A stretch of DNA of 64,000 nucleotides, taken from positions 22,236 through 86,235 of the forward strand of contig CANFXR010000002.1 in assembly GCA_947451035.1 (NCBI GenBank), read 5' to 3'. Made by a program: the position numbers and the translations under genes. The notes under the pieces were generated by a model. It saw nothing but the letters and a program-made list of their open reading frames with translations. It had not been told where the DNA came from and searched no databases. The DNA is from Burkholderiales bacterium. GTDB taxonomy: Bacteria > Pseudomonadota > Gammaproteobacteria > Burkholderiales > Burkholderiaceae_C. This document shows positions 53,589 through 63,900 of the stretch, piece by piece (position 1 is the first letter of the stretch; every line of letters starts with the position of its first letter).

Positions 53589-53918
53589 ATGAACTTCAAG
53601 AAAATCGCTTTCGCTGTTTCCCTGGCCCTGGCTGCAGGCGCTTCGTTCGCCTCCGACATCGAATTGACCGCCGCCGACGAGCTGGACGGTGATTTCGTCA
53701 CTGCGTTCGCGGACGCCTCATTGGGTGGCGACGGCGCCGATTCGAACAACGCCGTGATCTTCCAGGACAGCACCGCCACCAAGGCCATCGCTTTCATTGA
53801 ACAGAACGGCACGACCGCTTCGATCGCCGTGATCTATCAGACTGGCTCGAACGATTCCGTGGCTTACATCAATCAAAACGGCACCGACGGCGCCGTGGCT
53901 GTGATCTTCCAGCGCTGA
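53589..53918 (+). CDS. Short curlin-repeat protein
   Basis: A 109-residue secreted protein with signal peptide MNFKKIAFAVSLALAAGASF and a mature part of about 88 residues. Its last half has five Gln-bearing strands: AVIFQDS, AIAFIEQNG, AVIYQTG, VAYINQNG, AVIFQR, spaced 13, 12, 12 and 12 residues apart. This gives about two and a half canonical curlin units, half the length of CsgA. It may be a minor subunit or nucleator partner of the protein at 52749. Codon choice is less G/C at the third position than neighbours, as often seen in highly expressed genes. Confidence 0.85.
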   Translation: MNFKKIAFAVSLALAAGASFASDIELTAADELDGDFVTAFADASLGGDGADSNNAVIFQDSTATKAIAFIEQNGTTASIAVIYQTGSNDSVAYINQNGTDGAVAVIFQR

Positions 53919-54300
53919 TTGCGGCTGTTCATCGACCGGGCCTGAAAGGCCCGGGTCTTCAACTGAGGCTTCTTTGCCACTCGCCCGTGGTTGACTCATC
54001 AGTTTGAAGCCGTAGCCAGACCGTCAACGGCATGCCCGCTGTTGACCCCCCTCTTTTCGTGCTCACCTGCGCACGCCTTTTCGCCTCAGCGGCGGCATGG
54101 GCTACCAGGGATTCGAAGGGCAGTGATGCGCCGCAACGGCCACGCACTGACCACTCGGCACGGCCGCGGGCATTCCTGCCACGCGCTGCCCAAGAATATT
54201 TTTGGCATGGCATGCACGCCATGGGGTTCACCGCTGTATTCACATTCATCCATTGAATCCATGGCGACGGAGTTTTAACTTTCGGCGCTGCTTTCAGTCG

Positions 54301-54326
54301 GCCACCCTTTTGCGGGTGGCTTTTTT
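54301..54326 (+). terminator. Strong intrinsic terminator
   Basis: GCCACCC (54301-54307) pairs with GGGTGGC (54314-54320), followed directly by six T. It lies 380 bases past the last curlin gene and ahead of the 89-bp module. Confidence 0.85.
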
Positions 54327-54362
54327 GTTTGCGCCAGGCGATCGCCGTATATCGGTTTGACC

Positions 54363-54451
54363 TTGGTCCATATGGATCAACGAATTTGAGCCTGTGCGCT
54401 CAACCACAGCGCCGCACGCCACATCGAAATGTCGCATTGAGTGTGCAAACT
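54363..54451 (+). repeat. 89-bp upstream module, copy 2
   Basis: 77 of 89 bases identical to 52615-52703, same length without gaps. Here it lies 186 bases before the gene at 54638. Confidence 0.75.
54364..54379. promoter_or_regulatory. 16-bp dyad operator candidate
   Basis: TGGTCCATATGGATCA, 14 of 16 positions symmetrical, at the left end of the second 89-bp module, 258 bases before the ATG at 54638. Confidence 0.6.
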
Positions 54452-54637
54452 CTCAAAAGTCGGTAAACAGATCTACTGGTGTGAAAGCGACAAGCTCCAC
54501 CTGTTGTGTTTACTGACTGCCGGCGCGGCAACCATTCTGGGCGAGAGGGTGGTGACCGCGTGAGGGCTGCCGCCGAGGGCATTCGGCAGCAGCGCACCGG
54601 CAAATCCCATTTCCAAATCAACTCCCATGAGGACTCT

Positions 54638-56167
54638 ATGAACCTGAAACTTCGTCTGATCTCCGCTGCAGCCATCGCCACGTGCTCGATGGCCTCGCAC
54701 GCTGCCGCTGTCGACTCCACCAAATGCACCGTCGGTGCCACCCCCACGGCGCAGCAAGCCTTGGACCTGGTCGTTAACTGCGCACCAGCCGCCACTGTGT
54801 TCATTGGTGGTGCGTCCACTCAGCAGGCCAACTTGTTGACCGTTGCGAACGCCACGCTGTTTGACGTCACAGCGATGACCCCGATCGAAATCACCACCAC
54901 GATTCCTGGCGTCAAGTCCTTTCTTGGCAAGACCAGGGCCGTCGCCAGCAGTGGCTATGCCGCCGGCACATTGGTCTACGTCATCAACAACGTCAACAAC
55001 GGCTCGGCCGGTGGCGTGTCGCAACTGCTGGGCAAGACGCCTAAGGTTGGTGAGACCGACGTCACTAAGGCGATTCCTGAAGCCGACGTGCCCTTCATCG
55101 GCCCGGCCAAAAACATCACCACGCCTGGCGGCACGGTGGCGAACGCCTTCTGCACCTTGGGGACGGCCACGTCGGTGGCCTGCACCTCGCACACCACGCA
55201 AACGGCCGACATGGCGCTGAGCGATGTGCGCGCCGAAGAGCTGTACGCCTTGTACCCCGCCGCTAAGGGCAAGGTCTCGACGCTGACGCAGGTTCCGCTG
55301 TTGCTGCAGTCGTTCGGCGTGGCGGTCAGCCAGCCGCTGTACATCGCGCTGCAAAAGAAGAGCTTGAAGGCCGCCGATGTTGACGCCTGCATCGTCTCCC
55401 CCGGCATCAACACCGCTGCCTGCCAGCCTAGCATCAGCCGCGCTGACTACGCCAGCCTGGTTTCCGAAGGCGGCAAGATCAACTCGCTGGCCACCCTGAC
55501 CGGCGACAGCACGCTGACCGACCAACTCAAGCTGGCCCGCCGTGACGACCTGTCGGGCACGCAAGCCTCGTCCAACATCTTCTTCGTCAACGGCCAGTGC
55601 GGCGGCAATGATGAGGCCCTCGAGGCCAAGTCCATCGACAAGGCCGTGGCCAAGGCCGGTGGCTTGCTGGGTGGTCTGGCGATCCGCACCAACGGCGTGA
55701 CGGCGGACGACACTGCTGCGCTGGACGTGCAGGCCCATGCGACCAGCACCACCGCCAAGGCGGCCATCGCTTCGTCGACGGACTACGCCATTGGCGTGCT
55801 GGGCACGGGCGACGGTGCTGCAATCAGCACCTACGCCCGTTTCGTGAAGGTCGACGGCATGAGCCCGAACTTTGACGGCACGAACTACATGACCCAAGCG
55901 GCCACCCGTGCACAGATTGCCAACGGTGCCTATCCGTTCGCCTATGTGATGCACGGCATGTACCTGACGGCCATGACGGACACGGCCAAGAAGGCCGCCG
56001 TGGTGTCGCTGCTCAACGGCTTCAAGTCGTCGGCGCTGACCGATCTGAAAGGTCTTGCGTACCTCGACTCGGCTGCTTCGGGTGCCGTTGTCGCCAAGCA
56101 GGCCAAATACAGCCGCGTCGACACGAGCGGCAAGGTCAACAACTGCTCGCCCCTCACCAAGCTGTGA
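54638..56167 (+). CDS. Secreted protein of unclear function, perhaps substrate-binding-like
   Basis: A 509-residue exported protein; signal peptide MNLKLRLISAAAIATCSMAS plus HAAA, with GAGGA five bases before the ATG. The mature start TVFIGGASTQQANLL faintly recalls the first strand of phosphate-type binding proteins, and the alternation of short helices and strands fits a periplasmic-binding fold, but no clear family is visible. Six or so Cys are scattered (KCTV, NCAP, AFCTLG, VACTS). Two features suggest a matrix link: the 89-bp curlin-type module upstream and the two-partner secretion genes downstream. Confidence 0.6.
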   Translation: MNLKLRLISAAAIATCSMASHAAAVDSTKCTVGATPTAQQALDLVVNCAPAATVFIGGASTQQANLLTVANATLFDVTAMTPIEITTTIPGVKSFLGKTRAVASSGYAAGTLVYVINNVNNGSAGGVSQLLGKTPKVGETDVTKAIPEADVPFIGPAKNITTPGGTVANAFCTLGTATSVACTSHTTQTADMALSDVRAEELYALYPAAKGKVSTLTQVPLLLQSFGVAVSQPLYIALQKKSLKAADVDACIVSPGINTAACQPSISRADYASLVSEGGKINSLATLTGDSTLTDQLKLARRDDLSGTQASSNIFFVNGQCGGNDEALEAKSIDKAVAKAGGLLGGLAIRTNGVTADDTAALDVQAHATSTTAKAAIASSTDYAIGVLGTGDGAAISTYARFVKVDGMSPNFDGTNYMTQAATRAQIANGAYPFAYVMHGMYLTAMTDTAKKAAVVSLLNGFKSSALTDLKGLAYLDSAASGAVVAKQAKYSRVDTSGKVNNCSPLTKL

Positions 56168-56210
56168 TCGGCAGCCGGGCCAGCCGGCCCGGCTTTGCGC
56201 AGGTGTGTTC

Positions 56211-56239
56211 AACGGCCCCTCTCCAGGGGCCGTTGTTTT
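56211..56239 (+). terminator. Intrinsic terminator
   Basis: AACGGCCCCT (56211-56220) pairs perfectly with AGGGGCCGTT (56225-56234), followed by GTTTT. It separates the secreted-protein gene from the two-partner secretion genes. Confidence 0.85.
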
Positions 56240-56350
56240 GGCCCTGGCCACGTCATTGATCATTTCAAATGACTTGCGCATTACAAATTCATAAAGACCT
56301 GTTTACATGCTTTTAATGATTACGTCACAGCGCACTCGGATCATGTACGC

Positions 56351-57982
56351 ATGACGACTCTCAACGCGCTCCTGACGCCCCTGCGCCCCGGCCTGAAGGC
56401 CGCCTTGTGGCTGCTGGCGGGCATGGCCGCAGCCGCCAACGCGGTGGCCGCAGACGGCGCTGCGCCGGCGGCAGAGCAGGGCTTGCCGCGCTTTGACATC
56501 TACCAGTACGTGGTCGGTGGCAACAGCGTGCTCAGCGCGCTGGCCATCGAGCTCGCCGTCACGCCCCACCTGGGTGAGCGCAAGACGCTGCGCGATGTGG
56601 AAGCCGCCCGCGCCGCGCTCGAAAAGGCCTATCAAAGCGCGGGTTACCTGACGGTGGCGGTGTCCATCCCCGAGCAGGCGGTCGACACGGGCGAAGTGGC
56701 GCTGCAGGTGGTTGAAGGCGAGGTGGACCGCTTGCGCGTCAACGGCGCTGAGTACACCTTGCCCAGTTCGCTCAAGGCCGCCGTGCCCGAACTCGCCGAG
56801 GGCAAGGTGCCCAACTTCCCGGTGCTGCAAGCCCAGGTGGCTGCGCTGAACCGCACGGCAGATGCCCGCGTCACGCCGGTGCTCAAGGCGGGCGCCTTGC
56901 CCGGCACGGTCGAGGTGCAGCTCGATGTGGACGACCAGCTGCCGCTGCATGGCAGCGTCGAGCTGAACAACCGCCAAACGCCCAACACCACCGCAACGCG
57001 GCTGTCGGCGTCGCTGCACTACGACAACCTCTGGCAGCGCCATCACAGCGTGTCGTTGACGCTGCAGGCCGCGCCCGAGCGGCCCAGCGATGCCCGCGTG
57101 GCCTCGCTGAGCTACACCCTGCCGGTCGAGCCCATCGGCTCGGTGCTGTCGCTGTATGCCGTGCATTCGCGCAGCCAGTTCGCCAGCCTGGCCAATGCGC
57201 CGGGGCTGGGCTTGCTGGGCAATTCAGACACCGCGGGGCTGCGCCTGAGCTCGAGCTTCGGTGCGGGCACCGACATGCCGCAGACCGTGTCCGCCGGGCT
57301 GGATTACAAGGACATTGCGCAAACCGTGATGGTGCGTGGCGGCGGCAGCAGCGATTCACCGATCAGCTACGTGCCGTTGGTGGCCAGCTACAACGGCAGC
57401 CTGATCGATGGCGAGCGCCTCAGCGCGCTCGACCTGACGCTCACCACCGGCATACGCGGCCTGCTGGGCAATACCGACGCCAAGTTCGCCGCCAAGCGCG
57501 CGGGCGCGTCGGCCAACTTCCTGTCGGTGCGCGGCGGCCTGGCACACACCGAGCCGCTGGGCCGCTGGGCGCTGTACGCCAAGCTCGACGTGCAGCAAAG
57601 CACCGGCCCGCTGGTGCCCACCGAGCAGATGGTGGCCGGCGGCGCCGACAGCGTGCGCGGCTACCTCGAGGGCGAGATCGCCGGCGACATCGGCTTGCGC
57701 ACCACGTTCGAGCTGCGCACGCCGCGGGTGGCGCTGGGCGCGGCGTCGTCCGACTGGCGGCTGGGCGGCTTGGTGTTCGTGGACCTGGCGCGTTTGAGGA
57801 CCCTGCAGGCGGTCGCACCACAACCGCGTTTCAGCTCCCTGGGCGGTGCGGGCCTGGGCCTGCGTCTGTCCGCGCCGTCGGGCCTGAGCCTTGAAGCCGA
57901 TCTCGCACGGGCCCTGGTGGCCGGCGACACCACGCGTTCTGGTGATCTGCGCTTGCACGCGCGCGCCCTGTGGGCCTACTGA
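56351..57982 (+). CDS. TpsB outer-membrane transporter (ShlB/FhaC/HecB family)
   Basis: A 543-residue outer-membrane protein that exports and folds a TpsA exoprotein. The signal peptide ends AVAA. It has POTRA-type domains (RFDIYQYVVGGNSVLSALAIE, YQSAGYLTVAVSIPEQAVD, VALQVVEGEVDRLRVNG) and a 16-stranded barrel carrying the conserved gate motif VRGYLEGE near residue 437. Typical length. It is 4 bases before the exoprotein gene, so the pair is one transcript. The 110 bases ahead are AT-rich and probably hold the promoter. Confidence 0.93.
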   Translation: MTTLNALLTPLRPGLKAALWLLAGMAAAANAVAADGAAPAAEQGLPRFDIYQYVVGGNSVLSALAIELAVTPHLGERKTLRDVEAARAALEKAYQSAGYLTVAVSIPEQAVDTGEVALQVVEGEVDRLRVNGAEYTLPSSLKAAVPELAEGKVPNFPVLQAQVAALNRTADARVTPVLKAGALPGTVEVQLDVDDQLPLHGSVELNNRQTPNTTATRLSASLHYDNLWQRHHSVSLTLQAAPERPSDARVASLSYTLPVEPIGSVLSLYAVHSRSQFASLANAPGLGLLGNSDTAGLRLSSSFGAGTDMPQTVSAGLDYKDIAQTVMVRGGGSSDSPISYVPLVASYNGSLIDGERLSALDLTLTTGIRGLLGNTDAKFAAKRAGASANFLSVRGGLAHTEPLGRWALYAKLDVQQSTGPLVPTEQMVAGGADSVRGYLEGEIAGDIGLRTTFELRTPRVALGAASSDWRLGGLVFVDLARLRTLQAVAPQPRFSSLGGAGLGLRLSAPSGLSLEADLARALVAGDTTRSGDLRLHARALWAY

Positions 57983-57986
57983 CACC

Positions 57987-60900
57987 ATGAACCTGCGACG
58001 CACCCCTCCTCCCTCGCGTGCCGTGGCAGCCCGGCGTGCGCGTGGCAACACGTCGCAGCAGCGCCCGGCGCTGAGCCGTCTGGCGCTGTGGGTGGCGCTG
58101 GCCCTGCTGGCCACCGAGGTGTCGCACGCCCAGTCGGCGGGCCGGGTGGCCGCCACCGCGCTGCCCACCGGCAACACCCAGCGCACCGGCACGCCGGTGA
58201 CGTACAGCGCGCCGGTGAGGGATCCGGTCACCGGTCGCACCACGGCCCGGCTGACGCAGACCGATGCCACCAACATCGTCGACTGGCGCACGTTCGACAT
58301 CGGGCGCGACGCCCAGCTCAACATCGTGCAGCCCTCGAGCACCTCGGTGCTGCTCAACAAGGTCTCGGGTGGCGCCTTCGAGAACAAGACGGTGATCGAC
58401 GGCGTGCTCAACGCCAACGGGCGCGTGTATCTCTACAACCCCAACGGCATCGTGTTCGGCTCGACCGGTCGCATCAACGTCAACAGCCTGATCGCCAGCA
58501 GCCTGAAGTTCGACGAGTCGCGCGTGGTCGGTGGCCTGTTGCGTCAGAGCGCCGCGCCGGTCCTCGGTGCCGATGCGGCGCTGGGCGCGGCGCCGGGGAA
58601 CGTGCTGGTTGAAGGCGGCGCCGTGATCACCGCCGCGCCTGGCGGCCTGGTGCTGCTGGCGGCACCACAGGTGCGCAACGAGGGCACGCTGAGTGCGCCC
58701 GATGGCCAGGTGATGCTGGCCGCGGGCAGCAAGGTCTACCTGGCCGCACCGCGGCCGTCCGAGACCGGCACCAGCCTGCGCGGTCTGCTGGTCGAAGTCA
58801 GCAACGACCAGGCCGTCGGGCTGCTGGCCGGCGGCAACGGCACCGCAGAAAACGCCGCCACCGGCCGCATCGACGTGGACCACGGCAACGCCACGATGAT
58901 CGGCTACGCGGTCAACCAGAACGGCCGGGTGTCGGCCAGCACGTCGGTCAACCTCAACGGCTCGGTCTACCTGCTGGCCCGCGATCAGGCGGTGTCGAGC
59001 GCCACTGGGGTTGTGGCCACCCGCTCCGGGCCGCTGGTGCTGGGGCCGGGCAGCGTGACCGAGGTGCGCGAGGACCTCCAAGACACGTCCAGGATTCCGG
59101 CCACCAACACCTTCAACCGCTCGCTGGTGCGGCTCAACGGCAACGACATCGAGCTGCAGTCGGGCGCACAGGTCGTGGCGCCAGGCGGCAATGTGCTCAT
59201 GCTGGCCGAGCACCTGTACGCCGAGGCACCGGGCACCAACCCGCCCGACCCGCGCACCGACAGCTCGCGGGTGGATTTGGCCGAGGGCTCGCTGATCGAT
59301 GTCTCCGGCAGCCATGGCACCACGCTGGCGATGGACAGCAACATCGTCACGGTCGAGCTGCGAGGCACCGAGCTGGCTGACAACCTGGCGCTGCGCGATT
59401 CGCCGCTCTACGGATCCAAGGTGCGCATCGACGCGCGCAAGGGCACCGCCGTGGGCGACGTGTCGGGCTGGCTCAAGCAGCGCCAGTTCGGCCTGGGCGA
59501 GGTCAATGCCAACGGGGGAACGGTCAGCGTGGTGGCGGGCTCGGCCATCGTTCAGCGCAAGGGCAGCCTGATCGATGTGGACGGCGGCTGGGTGGACGTG
59601 GCCGGCGGTCGCGTCAATACCAGCCAGCTGCGCCTGGGCAACACGCTGGTGGACATCGGCGCGGCCAAGGCCGGGGTGGTCTACGACGAGGTGCTCAACC
59701 TGCCGGACAGCGCGGCCGCCCTCCAGGCCGGTTACCGCCAGGGCGCCAGCGCGGGCATGGTGCAGTTCTCTGCGCCGGTCATCGTGCAGCAGGGCTCGCT
59801 GAGCGGCAAGGTCGAGCGCGGGATGTACCAGCGCGATCCCGGCGGTGTGGCCTACCCGTTGGCCGCGAGGCTTGAAATCGGCACGCTTTCCGACAGCGCG
59901 GTGAGCTCCCCGGTGCCGACCATCAAGGTGTCGGCGGACGATCCCAAATCGGGCAGTTTCGCCTGGGGCTGGTTCGGCCGGCCGGCCGATGGCGACTACG
60001 GACTGGGCTGGTATGGCGGGCGGGCGGCGGGCTACGCCAGCCAGTTCCGCTACCAGGGTCTGTTGCAGCTGAGTGCATCGGATGCCGCTTCGCGGGTGTT
60101 GCCTGCCGTGGGCGAGCCGTTGGATGGTCTGGCCGACACCTTGACGCTGAACATGCCCGCGCTGGGCCATGCGGGCTTCACCGCCTTGTCGGCCCAGACC
60201 GGCGGCAACATCGAGATCCAAGAAGCCCTGAGGCTGGCGCCGGGCAGTGTGCTGCAACTCGACGCGTCGCAGCCACGGCTCACGCCCAATCAAGGCGAGT
60301 CGCAACCGCCCGATGGCGGCAAGCTGACGGTGGGCGCCTCGGTGACGATGGCCGGCGGCAGCTTCAGCGCCAAGGCACTGAGCATCGACGTCAGCGACGG
60401 CGTCACGCTCGACGTGGCGGGCCTCTGGACGAACGACCGTGCCCTGGCCAACCCCGCGCGCGATGCCGCCGGCAACCCGAGCGATCCGGTCGCCAAGGCC
60501 GGCGGTTCGGTGTCGTTGAGTGCCGCGTCGATTCAACTGGGCGATGACGTCGGTATCGATGTCTCGGCCGGTGCCTGGTTGCCCGCCACGGGCGCCGCCG
60601 TCAAGGGCAAGGCCGGCTCGATCTCGATGGTCGTCAAGCCGCTGGACGCCACTGCTCAGAGCATGAACCTGGCCACGCTGGGTTGGGGCAGTGACCTGCG
60701 ACTGTCGGGATATGGTTTTGACAGCGGTGGCGCGCTCAAGCTGGTCGGGCGCGACGTGGTGCTCGGCGATGTGCCTGTGGCGCAGCAATCGATCGGTGAT
60801 CTCAGGCTATCGCCAGCGTTTTTCCAGCAAGGCGGCTTCACCAGCTATGACGTCGGGGCCAACCGAGATCTGACCGTGGCCGCTGGCACTTCGCTGCGGC

Positions 60901-63900
60901 CGATGGCCAGCCAGCGGGTGCTGGACAACGACGCCGAGCGCACCCACAGCGGCCGGCCGGGCGATGTGACGTTCGAACAGTTGTCGCCGCTGGCCGGTCC
61001 GGGCCTGGTGCGCCAGTCCACCAACCTCACGCTGCGTGCGGCAGTCAGCCCGGCGCCGCCCGATGGCAGCGCCGCCGCCGGGCGTTTGCGCGTTCTCGAC
61101 GGGGCGAGCGTGCAGCTTGATCCGGGTGCCTCGCTGAACCTGCGCTCGGCCGGCCAACTGGAGGTCTACGGCAATCTGAATGCCCCCGGCGGGCGCATCG
61201 CCCTGGGGCTGACGCCGTTCGCCACCGACGCCACCGTGCACAACCTGTGGCTGGGCCCGGCCGCCACGCTGCGCGCTGACGGCAGCGATGCGCGGCTGTA
61301 CACCAACGGTCTGGGTGTGACCAGCGGCGAGCTGCTGGGCGGCGGCAGCATCACTCTGGGGGGGACCACCGACAAGGCCGCCGACGGCAGCAGCCTGCTC
61401 AACCCCGCGTATGCCTATGTGGTGATCCAGCCGGGCGCGACGCTCAGCGCCAGCGGCGTGTCGACCTTCGGGCTGGCCTTCAGATCGGGCAGCGGCACCA
61501 CCACGGTCGATCACCTGACCAGCGCGGGCGGCAGCATCGATATCCGCTCGTCACTGGGCATGGAGTTGTACGGCAGATTCCTCGGGGCCGCCGGGGCGGG
61601 CGCCAGCGCCGGCAGCCTGACGCTGGCGCTCGAGGGCGACACCGACGCCGTGTTCAGTGTGGTGAAGTCGGGCAAGCCAGTCGGCAGCACCACCGCCAAG
61701 GCCGCTGCGAGCGCCAGCACCTACCGGGGCACGCCGGGCAGCGCGGACGTGCTGGCCAGTGGTTTGACCGACGGCGGCTTTGGTCGCCTGCGATTGCGCA
61801 GTTCGGGGGCCCTCGGCTTCTCGCTGGAAACCGGGGACCAGACGCTGACGGCATCGCAGGCCATCGTTCTGGACGCACCCACCCTGCTGGCAGATGAGTC
61901 ATTGCGTACCTCGGTCTACAAGGGCCTGCTCAAGACCTTGATCGCCGACCTGAAGGCCGCTGACAAGCTGGCCGGTGTCAAGCGCACCACCGATGAACTG
62001 GCCGAGGCGGCTGCCCCGATGGCATGGGCCCGTCTGGCCACCAGCAGCCTGCTGCAGGACACGCCTGCGACGCTGTCGCTGCAAGCGCCTTATGTGCAGC
62101 TGGGCGATAGCGGCGCCGCGCAGACGGTTTACCCGCTGGTCGTGCCGCCCGGCGAGGCTGCCCCTCGCGCGGCGATGGCAGGCAACTCGGTGCTCAAGGT
62201 GGACGCCTCGAACATCGACCTCAAGGGCCACAGCGCATTGCAAGGCTTCGGCACGGCCGCGCTGGACGCGGCCCAAGATGTGCGCCTGGTCGGCGTGGCG
62301 TGGTCCGATGCACAGACCGGGCACTTTGACGGCACGCAGCGCGGCTCGCTCTGGATGAAGGGTGCGCTGGACCTGACCAGCGCGCAGGTGCTGCCGACCA
62401 CCTTGAGCGACTTCACCTTCGCGGTGGGCGGCAGCGACATGGACGACTCAGGGCGCCTGAGTTTCACCGCCAACGGCCTCACCCCACAGGCGCCGTTGTC
62501 GGCCGGGGGCTCCATCACAGCTTGGGCACCGCACATCGTGCAGGCCGGGCGGCTGGTGGCCCCGTTTGGCAGCATCACGTTGGGCAACACCGACGTGGCC
62601 GTGTCGGACATCCTGACGCTTGATTTGCGCTACGCCGCAGGCAGTCTGACCTCGGTGGCTGGCCAGGGGCCGGTGCCGCTGGGCTCGGTGTCCAACGGCA
62701 GCGTGCCGACCGCCAGCAACTGGACGACCTTGCTGTCCGATGGCACCGAGGTGTCGATCCGCCAGAACCCGAGCGCCGATGCGCTGACCCCGCAGCGTGC
62801 GTTGCCGGGTAAGTCGATCACCTCGCTGGCCGGCAGCATCACCACGGACGCCGGATCGGTGCTCGACCTGTCGGGCGGCGGCAGCCTCTTCGCCTATGGA
62901 TTCACGCCGGGCAAGGGCGGATCGAAAGATGTATTGACGAACAACACCCTGGGCACCGCCGCGCCAGCCAAGACCACCGTGTTTGCCATCGTGCCGGGCT
63001 ACACGAACCAGCTGGCTCCGGTGGATGGGCTGTACGGCATTGACGGCGGGCTGGGCGTGGGCGATGCCGTGTGGCTGTCGGGCGCGGGCGATCTGAAAGC
63101 CGGTATGTACACCTTGCTGCCAGCGCATTACGCGCTGTTGCCCGGCGCCTACAGTGTCACGGTTGCACCTGGCTACCGCGACATGGTGGCCAGCGCGAAC
63201 CGCTTGCGCACCGACGGCGCCTGGCTGATGTCCGGCCACCTGGCCAATGCCGCCGACGGCTCGGCGGACCCGCGCAGCCAGGGCTTCGTCGTCGCGCCGC
63301 GTTCGGTGGTGCAGCGCCAATCCGAATACACCCTGTACGACGCAGGCAGCTATTTCACCGACAAGGCGAAGGCCGCCGGCGTGGCCGCACCGGAGTTGCC
63401 CGGCGACGGCGGCCACGTGGCCTTTGCCAGCCAGGACGCGGTCAACAGCGCGCTGCGCCTGCAAGGCCGTGTGGTGCTGGCCGCTGCGACAGGCGGACTG
63501 GCAGGCACGGCGGATGTGGCCGCACCGAAGATGGAGATCACCGCCGACAGCACGACGGGGGCCGACGGCGTGGTGGCGCTGTCCGCCGGCCAGCTGGCGG
63601 ATTGGCATGCCCGAGCGCTGACGCTGGGCGCGCTGCACGAGACTGTGGACGGCCATGAGCAGCTCGACGTGCGCACCAGCGAATTGACGCTGAGCAACGA
63701 TGCGGCCCATCCGCTGAGCGCGCCTGACGTGCTGCTGGCGGCAAGCCACACGCTGCGCCTGGAAGCGAACGCCGCGGTGGTGGCCGAGTCTGGCGCTGCC
63801 GGCCCCTCCGCCGATCTGCTGCTGCCCTCATCGGGCGCGCTGTTGCGGGTGAGCAGCGGTGCGGCCATCGGCGTGCAGCGCGGCGAGACCCCGGCCAGCG

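Larger units (their letters stand above)
53919..54637. other. 719-base non-coding region after the curlin genes
   Basis: Contains a weak hairpin at 53936-53954 (CCGGGCC / GGCCCGG) after the curlin stop, a strong intrinsic terminator at 54301-54326, the second copy of the 89-bp module at 54363-54451, and a 187-base leader before the next gene. Between 53955 and 54300 I see no convincing gene. The second, stronger terminator suggests a short RNA or an unrecognised leader in that stretch. Confidence 0.5.

Noticed and set aside
53991..54278. 95-codon frame between the curlin genes and the strong terminator
   Set aside because: No ribosome-binding site, no signal peptide or domain, and overlapping frames of similar length exist on both strands. 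A non-coding RNA is at least as likely.
57831..60788. Long open frame of 985 codons on the minus strand opposite TpsB/TpsA
   Set aside because: It mirrors the strongly biased codons of the TpsA gene, has His/Arg/Gly-rich low-complexity protein sequence and no domain. It is an antisense shadow typical of GC-rich genes.
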